From positions 372,001 to 436,000 of the forward strand of contig NZ_JFKA01000002.1 of assembly GCF_002115755.1 (NCBI RefSeq): a stretch of DNA of 64,000 bases, read 5' to 3'. The notes under the pieces are model-generated. The model was not told where the DNA came from. It did no database searches and worked only from the letters and a program-made list of their open reading frames with translations. The position numbers and the translations under genes were made by a program. Each line of letters starts with the position of its first letter. Positions within the stretch are counted from its first letter, which is position 1. This stretch comes from Thalassospira mesophila (GTDB lineage: Bacteria > Pseudomonadota > Alphaproteobacteria > Rhodospirillales > Thalassospiraceae). This document shows, in pieces, positions 45,648 to 55,416 of the stretch.

Positions 45648-46448
45648 ATGCAGCAAGATACACCACGCGCCCGCCAAAGACTTTTCGTTGCGCATACCAT
45701 CACCGCCGGGGCGGAAATTGCACTGACCCCCGAACAGTCTCATTACCTTGAACATGTCATGCGCCTCAAGCCCGGAACGCCGGTAAAGATATTTAATGGC
45801 ATGGATGGGGAGTGGCTGGCGACCCTTTCCGAGCTGCGCAAAAAGAAAGGCGTGGTCAGTGTTGAAACCCGGTTGCGCGACCAGCAGAACAGCAACGGCC
45901 CGACATTGGCCTTTGCGCCAATTAAAAAACAGCGGTTGGATTTTCTGATCGAAAAGTCGGTGGAACTCGGTGTGTCCCGGTTAATGCCGATCATTACCGC
46001 GCACAGTATTACCGACAAGGTGCGCCTTGACCGGTTGCAAGCCCAGGTGATTGAGGCCGCCGAACAAAGCGAACGCCTGGACGTGCCAAAAATTGATGAA
46101 CCGGTAAAATTGTATGACTGGCTGGCAAATTGGCCGGAAAACAATCACTTGCTGTTTTGTGACGAGACCGGCTCGGGATCACCGATTGGTGATGTCCTTA
46201 CAGAATCCTTGGCAAAACCCGCTGGCTCGGCTATCGACAACAACAATGTTGTTAACCATATACTCGTGATTGGACCCGAAGGCGGCTTTGCCCCAGACGA
46301 AATTGACCGGATCAGAAAACAGCCTTTCGCAACGCCCGTCAGTCTTGGTCCACGCATTTTGCGGGCCGAAACGGCGGCAATTGCGGCATTGGCAGTTTAT
46401 CAGGACCGGATCGGCGACTGGTCGGCCCGCCCCGTTACGAGAGATTAA
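45648..46448 (+). CDS. rsmE: 16S rRNA (uracil-1498-N3)-methyltransferase
   Basis: RsmE of 266 residues, a SPOUT-class methyltransferase that modifies U1498 of 16S rRNA in assembled 30S subunits. The N-terminal PUA-like part begins [19 protein letters not shown]. The trefoil-knot SAM site is seen in [50 protein letters not shown] and [16 protein letters not shown]. It is followed 11 bp later by the glutamate-cysteine ligase gene, so they are probably one transcript; the ubiA-rsmE-gshA order is common in related bacteria (from memory). Confidence 0.95.
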   Translation: MQQDTPRARQRLFVAHTITAGAEIALTPEQSHYLEHVMRLKPGTPVKIFNGMDGEWLATLSELRKKKGVVSVETRLRDQQNSNGPTLAFAPIKKQRLDFLIEKSVELGVSRLMPIITAHSITDKVRLDRLQAQVIEAAEQSERLDVPKIDEPVKLYDWLANWPENNHLLFCDETGSGSPIGDVLTESLAKPAGSAIDNNNVVNHILVIGPEGGFAPDEIDRIRKQPFATPVSLGPRILRAETAAIAALAVYQDRIGDWSARPVTRD

Positions 46449-46459
46449 GGAATAGTCTG

Positions 46460-47830
46460 ATGACTGTCAGTGCCTCCACCGGCGATAGCCCGGAAATTGA
46501 AAACCGGGCGCAACTGGTTGAATGGTTCGAGTCCGGGTGCAAACCCAAACGTGACTGGGCCATTGGAACCGAACACGAAAAATTCGCCTTTACCCGCGAA
46601 GATTTACGCCCGATCCCCTATGAAGGGGAACGCGGTGTTAAGGCGCTGCTGACTGCCCTTGCCGAGCGGTTCGACTGGGACCCGATTTTGGAAAACGGCA
46701 ATGTCATTGCCCTGACCAAGGATAAATGTTCGGTATCGCTAGAACCGGGCGGCCAGATCGAGCTTTCGGGCGCGCCGCTTAAAAACATTCACCAGACCTG
46801 TGCCGAAGTGCATCAGCATCTTCATGAAATTCGTGAAGTTTGCTCGGGGCTGGATATTGATATGCTTGGCGTGGGTCATCAGCCCAAATGGGCACGCGAT
46901 GATATTCCGTGGATGCCCAAGGGCCGCTACGATATCATGCGCAGCTATATGCCCAAGGTGGGTTCACTGGGCCTGGATATGATGCTGCGGACCTCGACCA
47001 TTCAGGTTAATCTGGATTTCGAATCCGAAGCCGACATGGCTCATAAATTTCGCACATCTCTGGCACTTCAGCCCGTTGCAACCGCCCTGTTTGCGGCATC
47101 GCCGTTTATTGATGGCAAACCCAGCGGTTATCTCTCGGCACGCTCACGCGTCTGGACCGATACCGACCCGGACCGTTGCGGCATGTTGCCGTTTGTGTTT
47201 GAAGACAGCTTTGGCTTTGATCGCTACGTCGAATATATGCTTGATGTGCCAATGTATTTTGTCTATCGCGATGGAAAATATATCGATGCGTCGGGTAAAT
47301 CCTTCCGCGATTTTATGACAGGCAAACTTGATGTTTTGCCCGGCGAACGCCCAACGATGAATGACTGGTCGGATCATATGACCACGGCATTTCCCGAAGT
47401 GCGCCTTAAAAAATTTCTGGAAATGCGCGGGGCCGATGGTGGCCCGTGGCGTCGTATTTGTGCGTTGCCCGCGTTTTGGGTCGGCTTGCTTTATGATAGC
47501 CCCAGCCTTGATGCCGCGTGGGATCTGGTTAAAGATATGAGCTTCGAAGAACGCGAAACCCTGCGCAATGATGTGCCCAAACTGGGGATGCAAACCCCGT
47601 TTAAAAACGGCACCATGCAGGATTTGGCCAAGGAAGTGCTGGCGATTTCCAAACAGGGCCTTAAAAACCGTGCCAAGCTGGACAGCTACGGCGATGATGA
47701 AAGCCATTTCATCGAAAGTCTGGAAGATGTGGCGCAAAGTGGCCGCACCCTTGCCGACGAATTTTTAGACCTTTACGAAACCCGCTGGGAAGGCTCGGTT
47801 GACCCGGTGTTTCGCGAATACGCCTATTGA
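46460..47830 (+). CDS. gshA: Glutamate-cysteine ligase, plant/alphaproteobacterial type
   Basis: Enzyme of 456 residues that makes gamma-glutamylcysteine with ATP, the first step of glutathione synthesis. It belongs to the class shared by plants and alphaproteobacteria rather than the E. coli type. Characteristic blocks are [76 protein letters not shown] and [13 protein letters not shown]. Length and motifs are intact. It starts 11 bp after rsmE. A region of about 100 bp separates it from the chorismate mutase gene. Confidence 0.95.
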   Translation: MTVSASTGDSPEIENRAQLVEWFESGCKPKRDWAIGTEHEKFAFTREDLRPIPYEGERGVKALLTALAERFDWDPILENGNVIALTKDKCSVSLEPGGQIELSGAPLKNIHQTCAEVHQHLHEIREVCSGLDIDMLGVGHQPKWARDDIPWMPKGRYDIMRSYMPKVGSLGLDMMLRTSTIQVNLDFESEADMAHKFRTSLALQPVATALFAASPFIDGKPSGYLSARSRVWTDTDPDRCGMLPFVFEDSFGFDRYVEYMLDVPMYFVYRDGKYIDASGKSFRDFMTGKLDVLPGERPTMNDWSDHMTTAFPEVRLKKFLEMRGADGGPWRRICALPAFWVGLLYDSPSLDAAWDLVKDMSFEERETLRNDVPKLGMQTPFKNGTMQDLAKEVLAISKQGLKNRAKLDSYGDDESHFIESLEDVAQSGRTLADEFLDLYETRWEGSVDPVFREYAY

Positions 47831-47937
47831 TTGTTAAGCACGGAAAATTATGCGGGGGCGGTGGTAAATCCACCGCCCTTGTTGTATCAGGCAAGACATC
47901 AAACCTTATTGCCCCACCAAAAAAGGAAGCCTGAGCG

Positions 47938-48240
47938 ATGAAAGCTGTGCCGTGTGAAACCATGCAGGATGTTCGCGAAAACGTGGACCGTCTTGACCGG
48001 GTTCTGGTGGGCTTGCTGGCCGAACGGCTGGGCTATATCGAACAGGCCGCGCGCATTAAACAATCGCGCGATGCCGTGCGCGACGAAGCCCGCATCGAAG
48101 ACGTGATTGCCAAGGTTAAAGCCCAGTGCAAAATTGACGGGCTGGACGACAACATCGCCGAACGGCTGTGGCGTTTCATGATGGAAGATTATATCAGCCA
48201 CGAATTTGTGAAGTGGGATGCGATCCGCAAGGACGGCTAA
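47938..48240 (+). CDS. Chorismate mutase, AroQ type
   Basis: Small all-helical enzyme of 100 residues converting chorismate to prephenate for Phe and Tyr synthesis. The first helix ([20 protein letters not shown]) carries the conserved Arg, and a second set of charged residues follows ([20 protein letters not shown]). The fold matches free-standing AroQ domains such as the N-terminus of PheA. The related PchB isochorismate-pyruvate lyases cannot be excluded by eye. It stands alone, 122 bp ahead of fumC on the same strand. Confidence 0.85.
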   Translation: MKAVPCETMQDVRENVDRLDRVLVGLLAERLGYIEQAARIKQSRDAVRDEARIEDVIAKVKAQCKIDGLDDNIAERLWRFMMEDYISHEFVKWDAIRKDG

Positions 48241-48362
48241 ATCCCCCAACAGAACCAACAAAAACCGCTATTGGCGCTGGCGGTGAGAAAACAGGGTACT
48301 ATATCTGGCGCAATGCCGGGTTCCCGCCCCGGTCAGTTTCATTTTCTGACACGGAGGAAATT

Positions 48363-49757
48363 TTGACCGATCAGCAGCAAACCCGCACCGAAAAAGACAC
48401 CATGGGTGAAGTCGAGGTCCCCGCCGACCGTTACTGGGGCGCACAGACCCAACGTTCGCGCGAGAATTTTCGCATTGGCGGCGAAAAAATGCCCGAAGCC
48501 CTGATCCGGGCCTTTGGCCTGCAAAAGCTGGCGGCGGCCCGGGCCAACCGGGTGTTGGGCAATCTGGAGCCCAAAATTGCCGATGCCATTCAGGCCGCCG
48601 CACGCGAAGTGGCCGATGGCAAATTATCCGACCATTTTCCGCTGGTGGTATGGCAAACCGGCAGTGGCACGCAAACCAACATGAATGCCAACGAAGTGAT
48701 TGCCAACCGCGCATGCGAATATATGGGCGCGCCGCTGGGCAAACGCGAACCGGTACATCCCAACGACCATGTTAATCGTAGCCAGTCATCGAACGACAGC
48801 TTTCCAACCGCCATGCATATTGCCGCCGTGGTTGAAATTGAAGAACGCCTGAAACCGGCCCTGCGCCATTTACGCGCAACGCTGGATGCCAAAAGCACCG
48901 CCTTTGAAAAAATCGTTAAAATTGGCCGCACCCATATGCAAGATGCCGTGCCCCTGACATTGGGGCAGGAATTTTCCGGCTATACCATGCAGATCGAACT
49001 GGGGCTGGACCGCATCGAAGATGCCCTGAAACGCCTGAGCAAGCTGGCACAGGGGGGCACGGCCCTGGGCACCGGGCTTAACGCGCCCGACGGATTTGAC
49101 GAACAGTTCGCGCGTGAAATCAGCAGTCTGACCGGGTTGAAATTTGAAACCGCCGCCAACAAGTTTGAAGCCCTGGCCGCCCATGATGCCTGTGTGGAAA
49201 TGTCGGGTGTGATGAATGTGCTGGCCGCATCGCTGATGAAAATTGGCAACGATATTCGCCTGCTGGGGTCTGGCCCGCGGTGCGGGCTGGGCGAGCTGAT
49301 ATTGCCAGCCAACGAACCGGGATCATCGATCATGCCCGGCAAGGTCAACCCGACGCAGGCCGAAGCCCTGACCATGGTGTGCGCGCAGGTGATGGGCAAC
49401 CATGTGACGGTGACGGTGGCGGGGTCCAACGGGCACCTTGATTTGAATGTGTTCAAGCCGGTGATTATTTATAACCTGCTGCAATCCATTCGTCTGATCG
49501 CCGATGCCTCGGTCAGCTTTGCCGACCATTGTGTTGCCGGCATCGAGGCGGACGAGGAAAAAATCAAATCCTATGTTGAACAAAGCCTGATGCTGGTCAC
49601 CGCACTGGCCCCGCATATTGGTTATGACAATGCCGCTGCCGTGGCCAAAAAAGCCCACGCCGAACGCTCCAGCCTGAAGGAGGCGACAATTGCCCTGGGC
49701 CATATGGACGGCGAGCGGTTTGACGAACTGGTCCGTGCCGAAGACATGATCGGCTAG
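48363..49757 (+). CDS. fumC: Class II fumarate hydratase
   Basis: Iron-independent fumarase of 464 residues catalysing fumarate to malate in the TCA cycle, a homotetramer. It begins (M)[19 protein letters not shown] and continues [18 protein letters not shown]. The conserved blocks [36 protein letters not shown] and the superfamily signature [15 protein letters not shown] are present, the last holding the catalytic Ser loop. Translation most likely starts at TTG 48363, which has GGAGGA at good spacing and gives the normal family length and N-terminus. The open frame extends to 48168 but overlaps chorismate mutase. Confidence 0.96.
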   Translation: MTDQQQTRTEKDTMGEVEVPADRYWGAQTQRSRENFRIGGEKMPEALIRAFGLQKLAAARANRVLGNLEPKIADAIQAAAREVADGKLSDHFPLVVWQTGSGTQTNMNANEVIANRACEYMGAPLGKREPVHPNDHVNRSQSSNDSFPTAMHIAAVVEIEERLKPALRHLRATLDAKSTAFEKIVKIGRTHMQDAVPLTLGQEFSGYTMQIELGLDRIEDALKRLSKLAQGGTALGTGLNAPDGFDEQFAREISSLTGLKFETAANKFEALAAHDACVEMSGVMNVLAASLMKIGNDIRLLGSGPRCGLGELILPANEPGSSIMPGKVNPTQAEALTMVCAQVMGNHVTVTVAGSNGHLDLNVFKPVIIYNLLQSIRLIADASVSFADHCVAGIEADEEKIKSYVEQSLMLVTALAPHIGYDNAAAVAKKAHAERSSLKEATIALGHMDGERFDELVRAEDMIG

Positions 49758-49873
49758 GATTGTTTGGGCTGTTTGATTAAATTGTCGCAATAACTTGACC
49801 GGATCGGGGCTTCCCCGGTCCGGTTTGACATATAACATTGCCGATTGAACAGGGATTGGGCATATCATCCTGT

Positions 49874-50434
49874 ATGGCAGCAAAATATTCCGCATTTTTG
49901 CCGTATCCTGCCACGGTGCTTAGCGCACCGATGGCACGATTACGCCGCACCGTTAACGGTGTTCAAGGCTCCCTGCGAACGAATTTGCAGGTGTGGGGGC
50001 TGGTTTTTGTTGTCATTCTGGCATCCTTGACCCAGGCGGGCGTGCCGCTTGCGTTGCATGGGGCCGGGGCAAGCGGGCCGGGGGCATTCCGGGCGGCGTC
50101 GAATATTATCTATATCTGTACCGGAAGCGGTATTCAGCCGGTTCGTCTTGGCGCTGTAAATGCGGACATCCGTTCCGCCCCTGATGGTGCGACGTCGCTG
50201 GCGAACGAAGCTGACAAGGTTGACAATGCCAGATCGGGCGGCAAGACCGCACCCTCACACGCCTTTTGCGCCCATTGCGCATTTTGTCATGCCATCCCGG
50301 TGCTTGCGGCGGGTTTTGTCTATTCCCATCCTGCATTACAAAGCCGGTTTTCGGCTGTTCTGGCGGGGCAGGATGCGCGGTTTATCATGGCTGCCATCGG
50401 CTTTGCGCCGCGTGGTCCCCCTGTTTCCATCTGA
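49874..50434 (+). CDS. Membrane/exported protein with Cys cluster, DUF2946-like
   Basis: Protein of about 186 residues with one N-terminal hydrophobic segment (VWGLVFVVILASLTQAGVPL) and a C-terminal part carrying a metal-site-like cluster HAFCAHCAFCHA (Cys-x2-Cys-x2-Cys flanked by His). DUF2946-type proteins have a similar layout and often sit beside copper genes, as this one does beside a PCu(A)C chaperone 50 bp downstream. A role in copper sensing, binding or delivery is therefore inferred. The start is uncertain: ATG 49874 or 49931, neither with a clear ribosome site. Confidence 0.65.
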   Translation: MAAKYSAFLPYPATVLSAPMARLRRTVNGVQGSLRTNLQVWGLVFVVILASLTQAGVPLALHGAGASGPGAFRAASNIIYICTGSGIQPVRLGAVNADIRSAPDGATSLANEADKVDNARSGGKTAPSHAFCAHCAFCHAIPVLAAGFVYSHPALQSRFSAVLAGQDARFIMAAIGFAPRGPPVSI

Positions 50435-50484
50435 TCGATCAATGCAACGTCGTTTTATTTTCAATCAGAGAAATGGACCAGATC

Positions 50485-51021
50485 ATGTTTAACAGGTTTT
50501 TGGGAATTGCCACGATGGTGGCAGGGATTGTGACTGCCCTTCCGGCATTTGCAGGTGACATCACAATCAGCGATGCATGGGCCAAGGAATCCATCGGTCG
50601 CGTGCCCAACGGGGCCGCGTTTTTTATCATTCATAATGCGGGCGCGGCCGACAAAATTGTCGGCGCGACGTCCGATCTGGCCGATCGCACAGAACTGCAT
50701 ACCCACATCATGGAAAACAACGTGATGAAGATGCGCCGGGTTGAAGGCGGTGTTGATGTGCCCGCCAGCGGCGAGCTTGCCTTTAAACCGGGCAGCTATC
50801 ATGTGATGTTTCTTGATTTGCATACGCCGCTCAAGGCCGGGCAACATATTCCCCTGACCTTGCAGTTTGAAAAGGCCGGGGATGTGCCGGTGGATGTTGA
50901 TGTTATTTCCATGTCCGATGCATCGCAAAAACAGCACGCGCCGATGACGATGGATATGAATTCCGGCATGGGGGGCGCGATGGGCCAGTCCGGCGGGATG
51001 ATGGGGCAACCGAAAAACTAG
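50485..51021 (+). CDS. PCu(A)C-type periplasmic copper chaperone
   Basis: Exported protein of 178 residues with a signal peptide ending at PAFAGD. The domain starts ITISDAWAKESIGRVPNGAA and has the copper-binding H/M pattern of PCu(A)C: HTHIMENNVMKMRRVEGG and, about 20 residues later, FKPGSYHVMFLDL. PCu(A)C proteins deliver Cu(I) to the CuA or CuB site of cytochrome oxidases, usually with Sco1. The C-terminal tail (QHAPMTMDMNSGMGGAMG and on) holds one His and ten Met in about 30 residues, a second likely Cu(I)-binding region. An alternative ATG is at 50473. It appears cotranscribed with the Cys-cluster gene upstream. Confidence 0.9.
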   Translation: MFNRFLGIATMVAGIVTALPAFAGDITISDAWAKESIGRVPNGAAFFIIHNAGAADKIVGATSDLADRTELHTHIMENNVMKMRRVEGGVDVPASGELAFKPGSYHVMFLDLHTPLKAGQHIPLTLQFEKAGDVPVDVDVISMSDASQKQHAPMTMDMNSGMGGAMGQSGGMMGQPKN

Positions 51022-51048
51022 CTATTTTCTCTTGGGGAATTATTTAAA

Positions 51049-51081
51049 CAAAAAGGTGCAGGATTAAACTGCGCCTTTTTT
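51049..51081 (+). terminator. Intrinsic terminator after the copper chaperone gene
   Basis: Stem AAAAAGGTGCAG / CTGCGCCTTTTT with one G-U pair and a 7-nt loop, followed by TATTT. It marks the end of the copper operon and lies at the left edge of the AT-rich patch. Confidence 0.85.
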
Positions 51082-51145
51082 ATTTAAATAAATGTTTCCT
51101 TATGTGTTAGCGTTAAACCATCAAATTAACATGAGGGGATGTGTC

Positions 51146-52111
51146 ATGGGTTGGAAGGGTACAGTGAGGGCAATGGCTGCGGCATCACGTAGAGTGCAGC
51201 GTGAAAATGTCAGACGTCAAAAAAATCAAGAAAAAATAATAGCATTGGGTGAGGCTCAGGAAGCAGTTCGTGAATACGATCGGTATATTTCAGCCATTAC
51301 GAGTCTTCAAAAGAGTGTGCTAGCAAAAGAAACTAATTGGGCGAACATATTTAGAGAATCTTCCCCTGTCCCTCCTGTCAAGAAGGAATTTTTTACCGAT
51401 CAGGCACAGAAAAAAATCACAAGTTACAAGCCAACAGTTTTTCATCGTTGGTTTGGGATAGAGGAAAAAGTTAAAAATAAACTTCAGAAAAATTTTAAAA
51501 ATTCTTTAGAAAAAGATCAGAAAATATTTGATGCGGAAATTGATAAATTTAACCTTGAAAAGGAGAAATACAAGGATCGGCGTGATTTCTCGCGTAGAAT
51601 TATAGATGGCGATTCTGAGTGTATGCTAAAGGCGATTGATGAATTGGGAAAGTTTTCTGATATCGAACATATTGGAAAACACATATCGATAGTTTTGGAG
51701 GGAAAAAATAATGTCCTGATTAGTATTGATGTGCATGGGGAAGAAATTGTTCCTGATGAAAAATACACATTGCGGCAATCAGGTTCTATTTCAACTAAGA
51801 AAATTTCGAAGGGGGATTTTAATTTGATATATCAAGACTATGTATGTGGCGCCGTCTTGAGAGTCGCGAGAGAAATTTTTAATATATTACCAGTGAACTC
51901 CGTGATTATTAATGCTAAAGATGCTCTATTGAACTCTGCAACAGGGCATTTGGAAAATCAGGTTATTTTAAGCGCTTTATTGATGAGGGATACGGTAAAT
52001 GAGTTAAATTTTATAACTCTGGACCCGTCTGATTGCATGAAGAATTTTTCCCATAATATGAATTTCAAGAAGAATGTTGGATTTAAGCCAGTGGAAATTT
52101 TTTCTTTTTGA
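51146..52111 (+). CDS. Conserved protein of unknown function, AT-rich (likely acquired)
   Basis: Protein of 321 residues with no signal peptide or membrane segment. It starts MGWKGTVRAMAAASRRVQREN and is strongly basic and helical for the first 150 residues, probably a coiled coil (NKLQKNFKNSLEKDQKIF, DAEIDKFNLEKEKYKDRRDF). A C-terminal alpha/beta part has VLISIDVHGEEIVPDE, DALLNSATGHLENQVILSAL and LDPSDCMKNFSHNMNFKKN. I recall similar uncharacterised proteins scattered across proteobacteria, but no function. Base composition and codon use (many ATA, AAT, AAA, TTA) differ sharply from all neighbours, a sign of transfer. A frame start at 51092 is less likely than the ATG at 51146, which has AGGGGATG upstream. 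The next gene is 18 bp downstream. Confidence 0.8.
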   Translation: MGWKGTVRAMAAASRRVQRENVRRQKNQEKIIALGEAQEAVREYDRYISAITSLQKSVLAKETNWANIFRESSPVPPVKKEFFTDQAQKKITSYKPTVFHRWFGIEEKVKNKLQKNFKNSLEKDQKIFDAEIDKFNLEKEKYKDRRDFSRRIIDGDSECMLKAIDELGKFSDIEHIGKHISIVLEGKNNVLISIDVHGEEIVPDEKYTLRQSGSISTKKISKGDFNLIYQDYVCGAVLRVAREIFNILPVNSVIINAKDALLNSATGHLENQVILSALLMRDTVNELNFITLDPSDCMKNFSHNMNFKKNVGFKPVEIFSF

Positions 52112-52129
52112 GTTCAGGTGTAATTAGAT

Positions 52130-52633
52130 ATGTCAGATAAAAATATTATAGAGTTTGTTGTTAATGAATTGGATTTGCAGCCCCATCCCGAAGGGGGGTA
52201 TTACGCCGAAACTTTTCGGGCTGATGACATCACCAATCCGCAGGGGCGTTATCCGTCGGACCGGTCAACAGGGACGGCGATCTATTATCTTTTGACCCCG
52301 GATACATTTTCGGGGATGCATATTTTAACCTCCGACGAGATTTTTCATTTTTATCTCGGCGATGCGGTTGAACAGTTGCAACTGTTTGCCGATGGCAGCC
52401 ACTGCGTGGTCGAGATTGGCCGTGACATCATGGCGGGGCAGCGCCCGCAAATGGTGGTGCCTAAAAATGTATGGCAGGGCGCGCGCCTTAAACCCGGCGG
52501 TGCCTTTGCCTTGCTGGGATGCACCGTGGCGCCGGGGTTTGATTTTGCCGATTTTTCGATGGGAAAACGTGCGGACCTTGTTGCGAGCTGGCCTGATGCG
52601 CGTGACATGATTGCAGCCTTGACGCGGGGGTGA
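52130..52633 (+). CDS. DUF985 cupin-fold protein
   Basis: Cupin-like protein of 167 residues matching the DUF985 family: the opening LDLQPHPEGGYYAETFRAD, then GTAIYYLLTPDTFSGMHIL, DEIFHFYLGDAVEQLQL and PKNVWQGARLKPGGAFALLGC, ending PGFDFADFSMGKR. The beta-barrel positions include candidate metal ligands (His and Glu in SDEIFHFYLGD). The reaction is unknown. The first 17 codons are AT-rich like the gene upstream, while the rest has host-like composition, so the composition boundary falls inside this gene near 52180. It may be cotranscribed with the unknown gene before it. Confidence 0.9.
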   Translation: MSDKNIIEFVVNELDLQPHPEGGYYAETFRADDITNPQGRYPSDRSTGTAIYYLLTPDTFSGMHILTSDEIFHFYLGDAVEQLQLFADGSHCVVEIGRDIMAGQRPQMVVPKNVWQGARLKPGGAFALLGCTVAPGFDFADFSMGKRADLVASWPDARDMIAALTRG

Positions 52634-52684
52634 TTTTACGGCGCAATCAGCGGCCATAAACATGTGTTTTTGCCGGGGTGTGTG

Positions 52685-53329
52685 ATGTCCTTTGATACGT
52701 GGCTGGTCTTTGCCGGGGCGGCGTTTGCGCTTTCGATGGCGCCGGGGCCTAATAATTTGATGGCGATGTTTAATGGCGCGCGCCACGGTGTCGGGGCATC
52801 GGCAACGGGCGGTGTGGGCCGGTTATTGGCCTTTGCCATTATGATTGTGGTTACCGCAACCGGCCTTGGTGTGGTGCTGGCGGCAAGCGAGGTGGCGTTT
52901 GGCATTATCAAATATGCCGGGGCGGCGTATCTGGTTTATTTGGGCGTTAAAACCTGGCGCAGCCATGTTTCAGGCCACGATGATACCGGTGGAATGCCCG
53001 GCGACGATTTGATATTTCAGCCGCGACCAAATGCCTATGATCTGGCCCGGCGGGAGTTTTTAACCGCCATGGGCAACCCCAAGGCCATTTTGATTTTTAC
53101 CGCCTTTTTCCCGCAGTTTTTAAACGCACAAGTCCCCTATGGGCCACAGTTTGCCGTTATGGGCGTGACATTTCTGGTGATGGAAGCCTGCGTTTTGCTG
53201 GCCTATGGGCTGGTGGGCGGGCAGGTAAAGGGGTTTGTGCGGTCTGCCCGGCATTTGCGCCTTTTAAACCGGGTGAGCGGCGGGGTGCTGATCGGGGCGG
53301 GGGCGGTGCTGGCCGCAGCACGGCGTTAA
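52685..53329 (+). CDS. LysE/RhtB-family amino-acid exporter
   Basis: Small inner-membrane protein of 214 residues with about six hydrophobic segments. The N-terminal FAGAAFALSMAPGPNNLMAMFNGARHGV carries the family's PGPN signature, and YAGAAYLVYLGVKTWRS and NPKAILIFTAFFPQFL are also typical. These proteins export amino acids such as homoserine, threonine or lysine or related solutes; which one is not visible. The ATG at 52685 gives the usual N-terminus (MSFDTWLVF). It is 51 bp downstream of the cupin gene. Confidence 0.9.
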   Translation: MSFDTWLVFAGAAFALSMAPGPNNLMAMFNGARHGVGASATGGVGRLLAFAIMIVVTATGLGVVLAASEVAFGIIKYAGAAYLVYLGVKTWRSHVSGHDDTGGMPGDDLIFQPRPNAYDLARREFLTAMGNPKAILIFTAFFPQFLNAQVPYGPQFAVMGVTFLVMEACVLLAYGLVGGQVKGFVRSARHLRLLNRVSGGVLIGAGAVLAAARR

Positions 53330-53358
53330 GTGCTGGTGACATTGGCCGGTGCCGATAA

Positions 53359-53392
53359 ATAAAGGGACGCACTGGCGGGTACGTCCCTTTAT
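53359..53392. terminator. Bidirectional hairpin terminator
   Basis: Stem ATAAAGGGACG / CGTCCCTTTAT (53359-53369 and 53382-53392) with a 12-nt loop between the convergent ends of the LysE-type gene and dppF. T-tracts are short. Confidence 0.65.
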
Positions 53393-53424
53393 GACTACGG
53401 GTTGATCACGCAAGGATGGCGGGA

Positions 53425-54420
53425 TCAGAAAATTTCCTCGACCCGGTGGCAGGCGACTTCGCGGCCTTCAATCATACGCAGTTCCGGGCGGACCTGGGCG
53501 CAATGATCGGTCGCGAACGGGCAGCGTTTATGAAACGCACAACCCGACGGCGGATTGATCGGGGATGGGAGTTCGCCGGTCAGCGGTTCGGATTTAACCC
53601 GGTGGGCCGGGTCAATCTTGGGTGCTGATGCCAGCAATGCGCGGGTATAGGGATGAAGCGGACGGTTAAACAGTTCCTCGGTCGGGCCTTTTTCGGCAAC
53701 CCGGCCCAGATACATTACCATCACATCATCGGCAATATGGCGCACGACGGATAAATCATGGGAAATGAACACATAGGCGACGTTCATTTCGTCTTGCAGG
53801 TCCATCATCAGGTTCAAAACCTGTGCTTGCACCGAAACGTCCAGCGCCGAAACAGGTTCGTCGGCGACAATGACCTTGGGTTCCAAAATCAGCGCGCGGG
53901 CAATGGCAATACGCTGGCGCTGCCCGCCCGAAAACATATGCGGATAACGGCTGTAAAATTCCGGCCGTAACCCCACCTTGGCCATGGTGTCGCGCACCCG
54001 TTCCTGGCGTTCCTTGCGGCTTAGCTTGTCCATATTGAGCAAAACCGGTTCTTCCAGAATCTGGCCGACCTTTTTGCGCGGGTTAAGCGAGCCATAAGGG
54101 TTCTGGAAAATCATTTGAACCGTGCGGCGAAACAACTGGGCGTCTTTGTCTGACAAATTGCCTACCGCGTCGCCATTGATTTTAAGTGCGCCCGAAGACG
54201 GCTTTTCGATCAATGTTAACTGACGGCCAAGGGTGGATTTGCCACAACCGGATTCCCCCACAACCGCCAGGGTTTTTTGGGCTTCGAGTGAAAACGAAAC
54301 ACCATCAAGCGCCTTGACCGATGCGGTGGGTTTGCCAAAACCACCACTGACCGTGTAGTGCCGCGCCAAGGTGTCGCCTTCCATCAGGGCAACGCCGGGT
54401 TTGGTATCAAGAAAGCTCAT
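53425..54420 (-). CDS. dppF: Dipeptide ABC transporter ATP-binding protein
   Basis: ATPase subunit of 331 residues of the peptide/nickel ABC importer family. Walker A GESGCGKSTLGRQ near residue 57, signature FSGGQRQRIAIARAL, Walker B KVIVADEPVSALD and H-loop FISHDLSVVRHIAD are intact. The C-terminal oligopeptide-transporter extension with a likely iron-sulfur Cys cluster (SGCAFHKRCPFATDHC) follows. It starts directly after the dppD stop (TAAATG) and ends the dpp operon. Confidence 0.95.
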   Translation of the reverse strand: MSFLDTKPGVALMEGDTLARHYTVSGGFGKPTASVKALDGVSFSLEAQKTLAVVGESGCGKSTLGRQLTLIEKPSSGALKINGDAVGNLSDKDAQLFRRTVQMIFQNPYGSLNPRKKVGQILEEPVLLNMDKLSRKERQERVRDTMAKVGLRPEFYSRYPHMFSGGQRQRIAIARALILEPKVIVADEPVSALDVSVQAQVLNLMMDLQDEMNVAYVFISHDLSVVRHIADDVMVMYLGRVAEKGPTEELFNRPLHPYTRALLASAPKIDPAHRVKSEPLTGELPSPINPPSGCAFHKRCPFATDHCAQVRPELRMIEGREVACHRVEEIF

Positions 54421-55410
54421 TTACACGTTCCTCCCGGTGGGCTGCCCGTTATCATCTAACGGATAAAAACACCGCACATCCCGGCCGTAATAATCCGTCA
54501 CCAGCGGCTGGGTCGATACGCATTTATCGGTGGCGTAACGGCAACGCGGGCTTAACAGGCACCCGGTCGGGCGGTCATGCGCACCGGGAACCACTCCGGG
54601 AATGGTGCGCAGGCGGTCATGCCCGGCAGAGCGTTCGGGCAGGGCCTCCAGCAACGCCTGGGTATAGGGATGGCGCGGGGCGGCAAACAGGCCGTCCGCC
54701 GGGCCGCTTTCAAACAGTTGCCCGGCATACATCACCTGAATACGGTCGGCTGCCTCGGACACCAGTGCCAGATCGTGGGTGATCAAAATCAGGGCCATGT
54801 CGCTGTCGGCTTGCAATTTTAAAAGCAAATCAATGATCTGGGCCTGAATGGTCACATCCAGCGCGGTGGTTGGTTCATCGGCGACCAAAAGGCGCGGGTT
54901 GCACGCAATTGCCATGGCAATGACAATACGCTGGCTCATCCCGCCCGAAAGCTGATGGGGATAGGCCTTCATCCGCGATTTCGGGTCGGGAATGCCAACC
55001 TGGTTTAACAGGTCCAGCGTGCGTTCACGGCGTTGCTTTTTATTGCCCCCTTCATGGACCTTAAGGGCTTCCATGATCTGGGTTTCAACGGTGTAGCACG
55101 GGTTAAGCGAAGACATCGGATCCTGGAAGATCATGGCGATGTCTTTGCCGGTAATGTTGCGGCGCTTGCGCGCAGACATGCGCAACAGATCTTCGCCATC
55201 AAAGGTCAGGCTGTCGGCGGTGACCCGGCCGGGATAGTCGATCAGGCCCATCAGGGCCAGTGAACTGACCGATTTACCCGACCCGGATTCACCAACGATC
55301 CCTAAAACTTCGCCGCGTTCGACCGAATAGCTGACAGAATCAACCGCGCGAAACGGGTTCTTTTCCGAGCCAAATTCGACCGTCAGGTTTTTAACTTCTA
55401 ACAATGCCAT
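54421..55410 (-). CDS. dppD: Dipeptide ABC transporter ATP-binding protein
   Basis: Partner ATPase of 329 residues. Walker [17 protein letters not shown] near residue 40, signature [16 protein letters not shown], Walker [14 protein letters not shown] and H-loop [16 protein letters not shown] are present. The C-terminal extension has the Cys pattern [15 protein letters not shown]. DppD and DppF form the asymmetric ATPase pair powering peptide uptake. It abuts dppF and lies 6 bp after dppC. Confidence 0.95.
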   Translation of the reverse strand: MALLEVKNLTVEFGSEKNPFRAVDSVSYSVERGEVLGIVGESGSGKSVSSLALMGLIDYPGRVTADSLTFDGEDLLRMSARKRRNITGKDIAMIFQDPMSSLNPCYTVETQIMEALKVHEGGNKKQRRERTLDLLNQVGIPDPKSRMKAYPHQLSGGMSQRIVIAMAIACNPRLLVADEPTTALDVTIQAQIIDLLLKLQADSDMALILITHDLALVSEAADRIQVMYAGQLFESGPADGLFAAPRHPYTQALLEALPERSAGHDRLRTIPGVVPGAHDRPTGCLLSPRCRYATDKCVSTQPLVTDYYGRDVRCFYPLDDNGQPTGRNV

Positions 55411-55416
55411 GACGCT

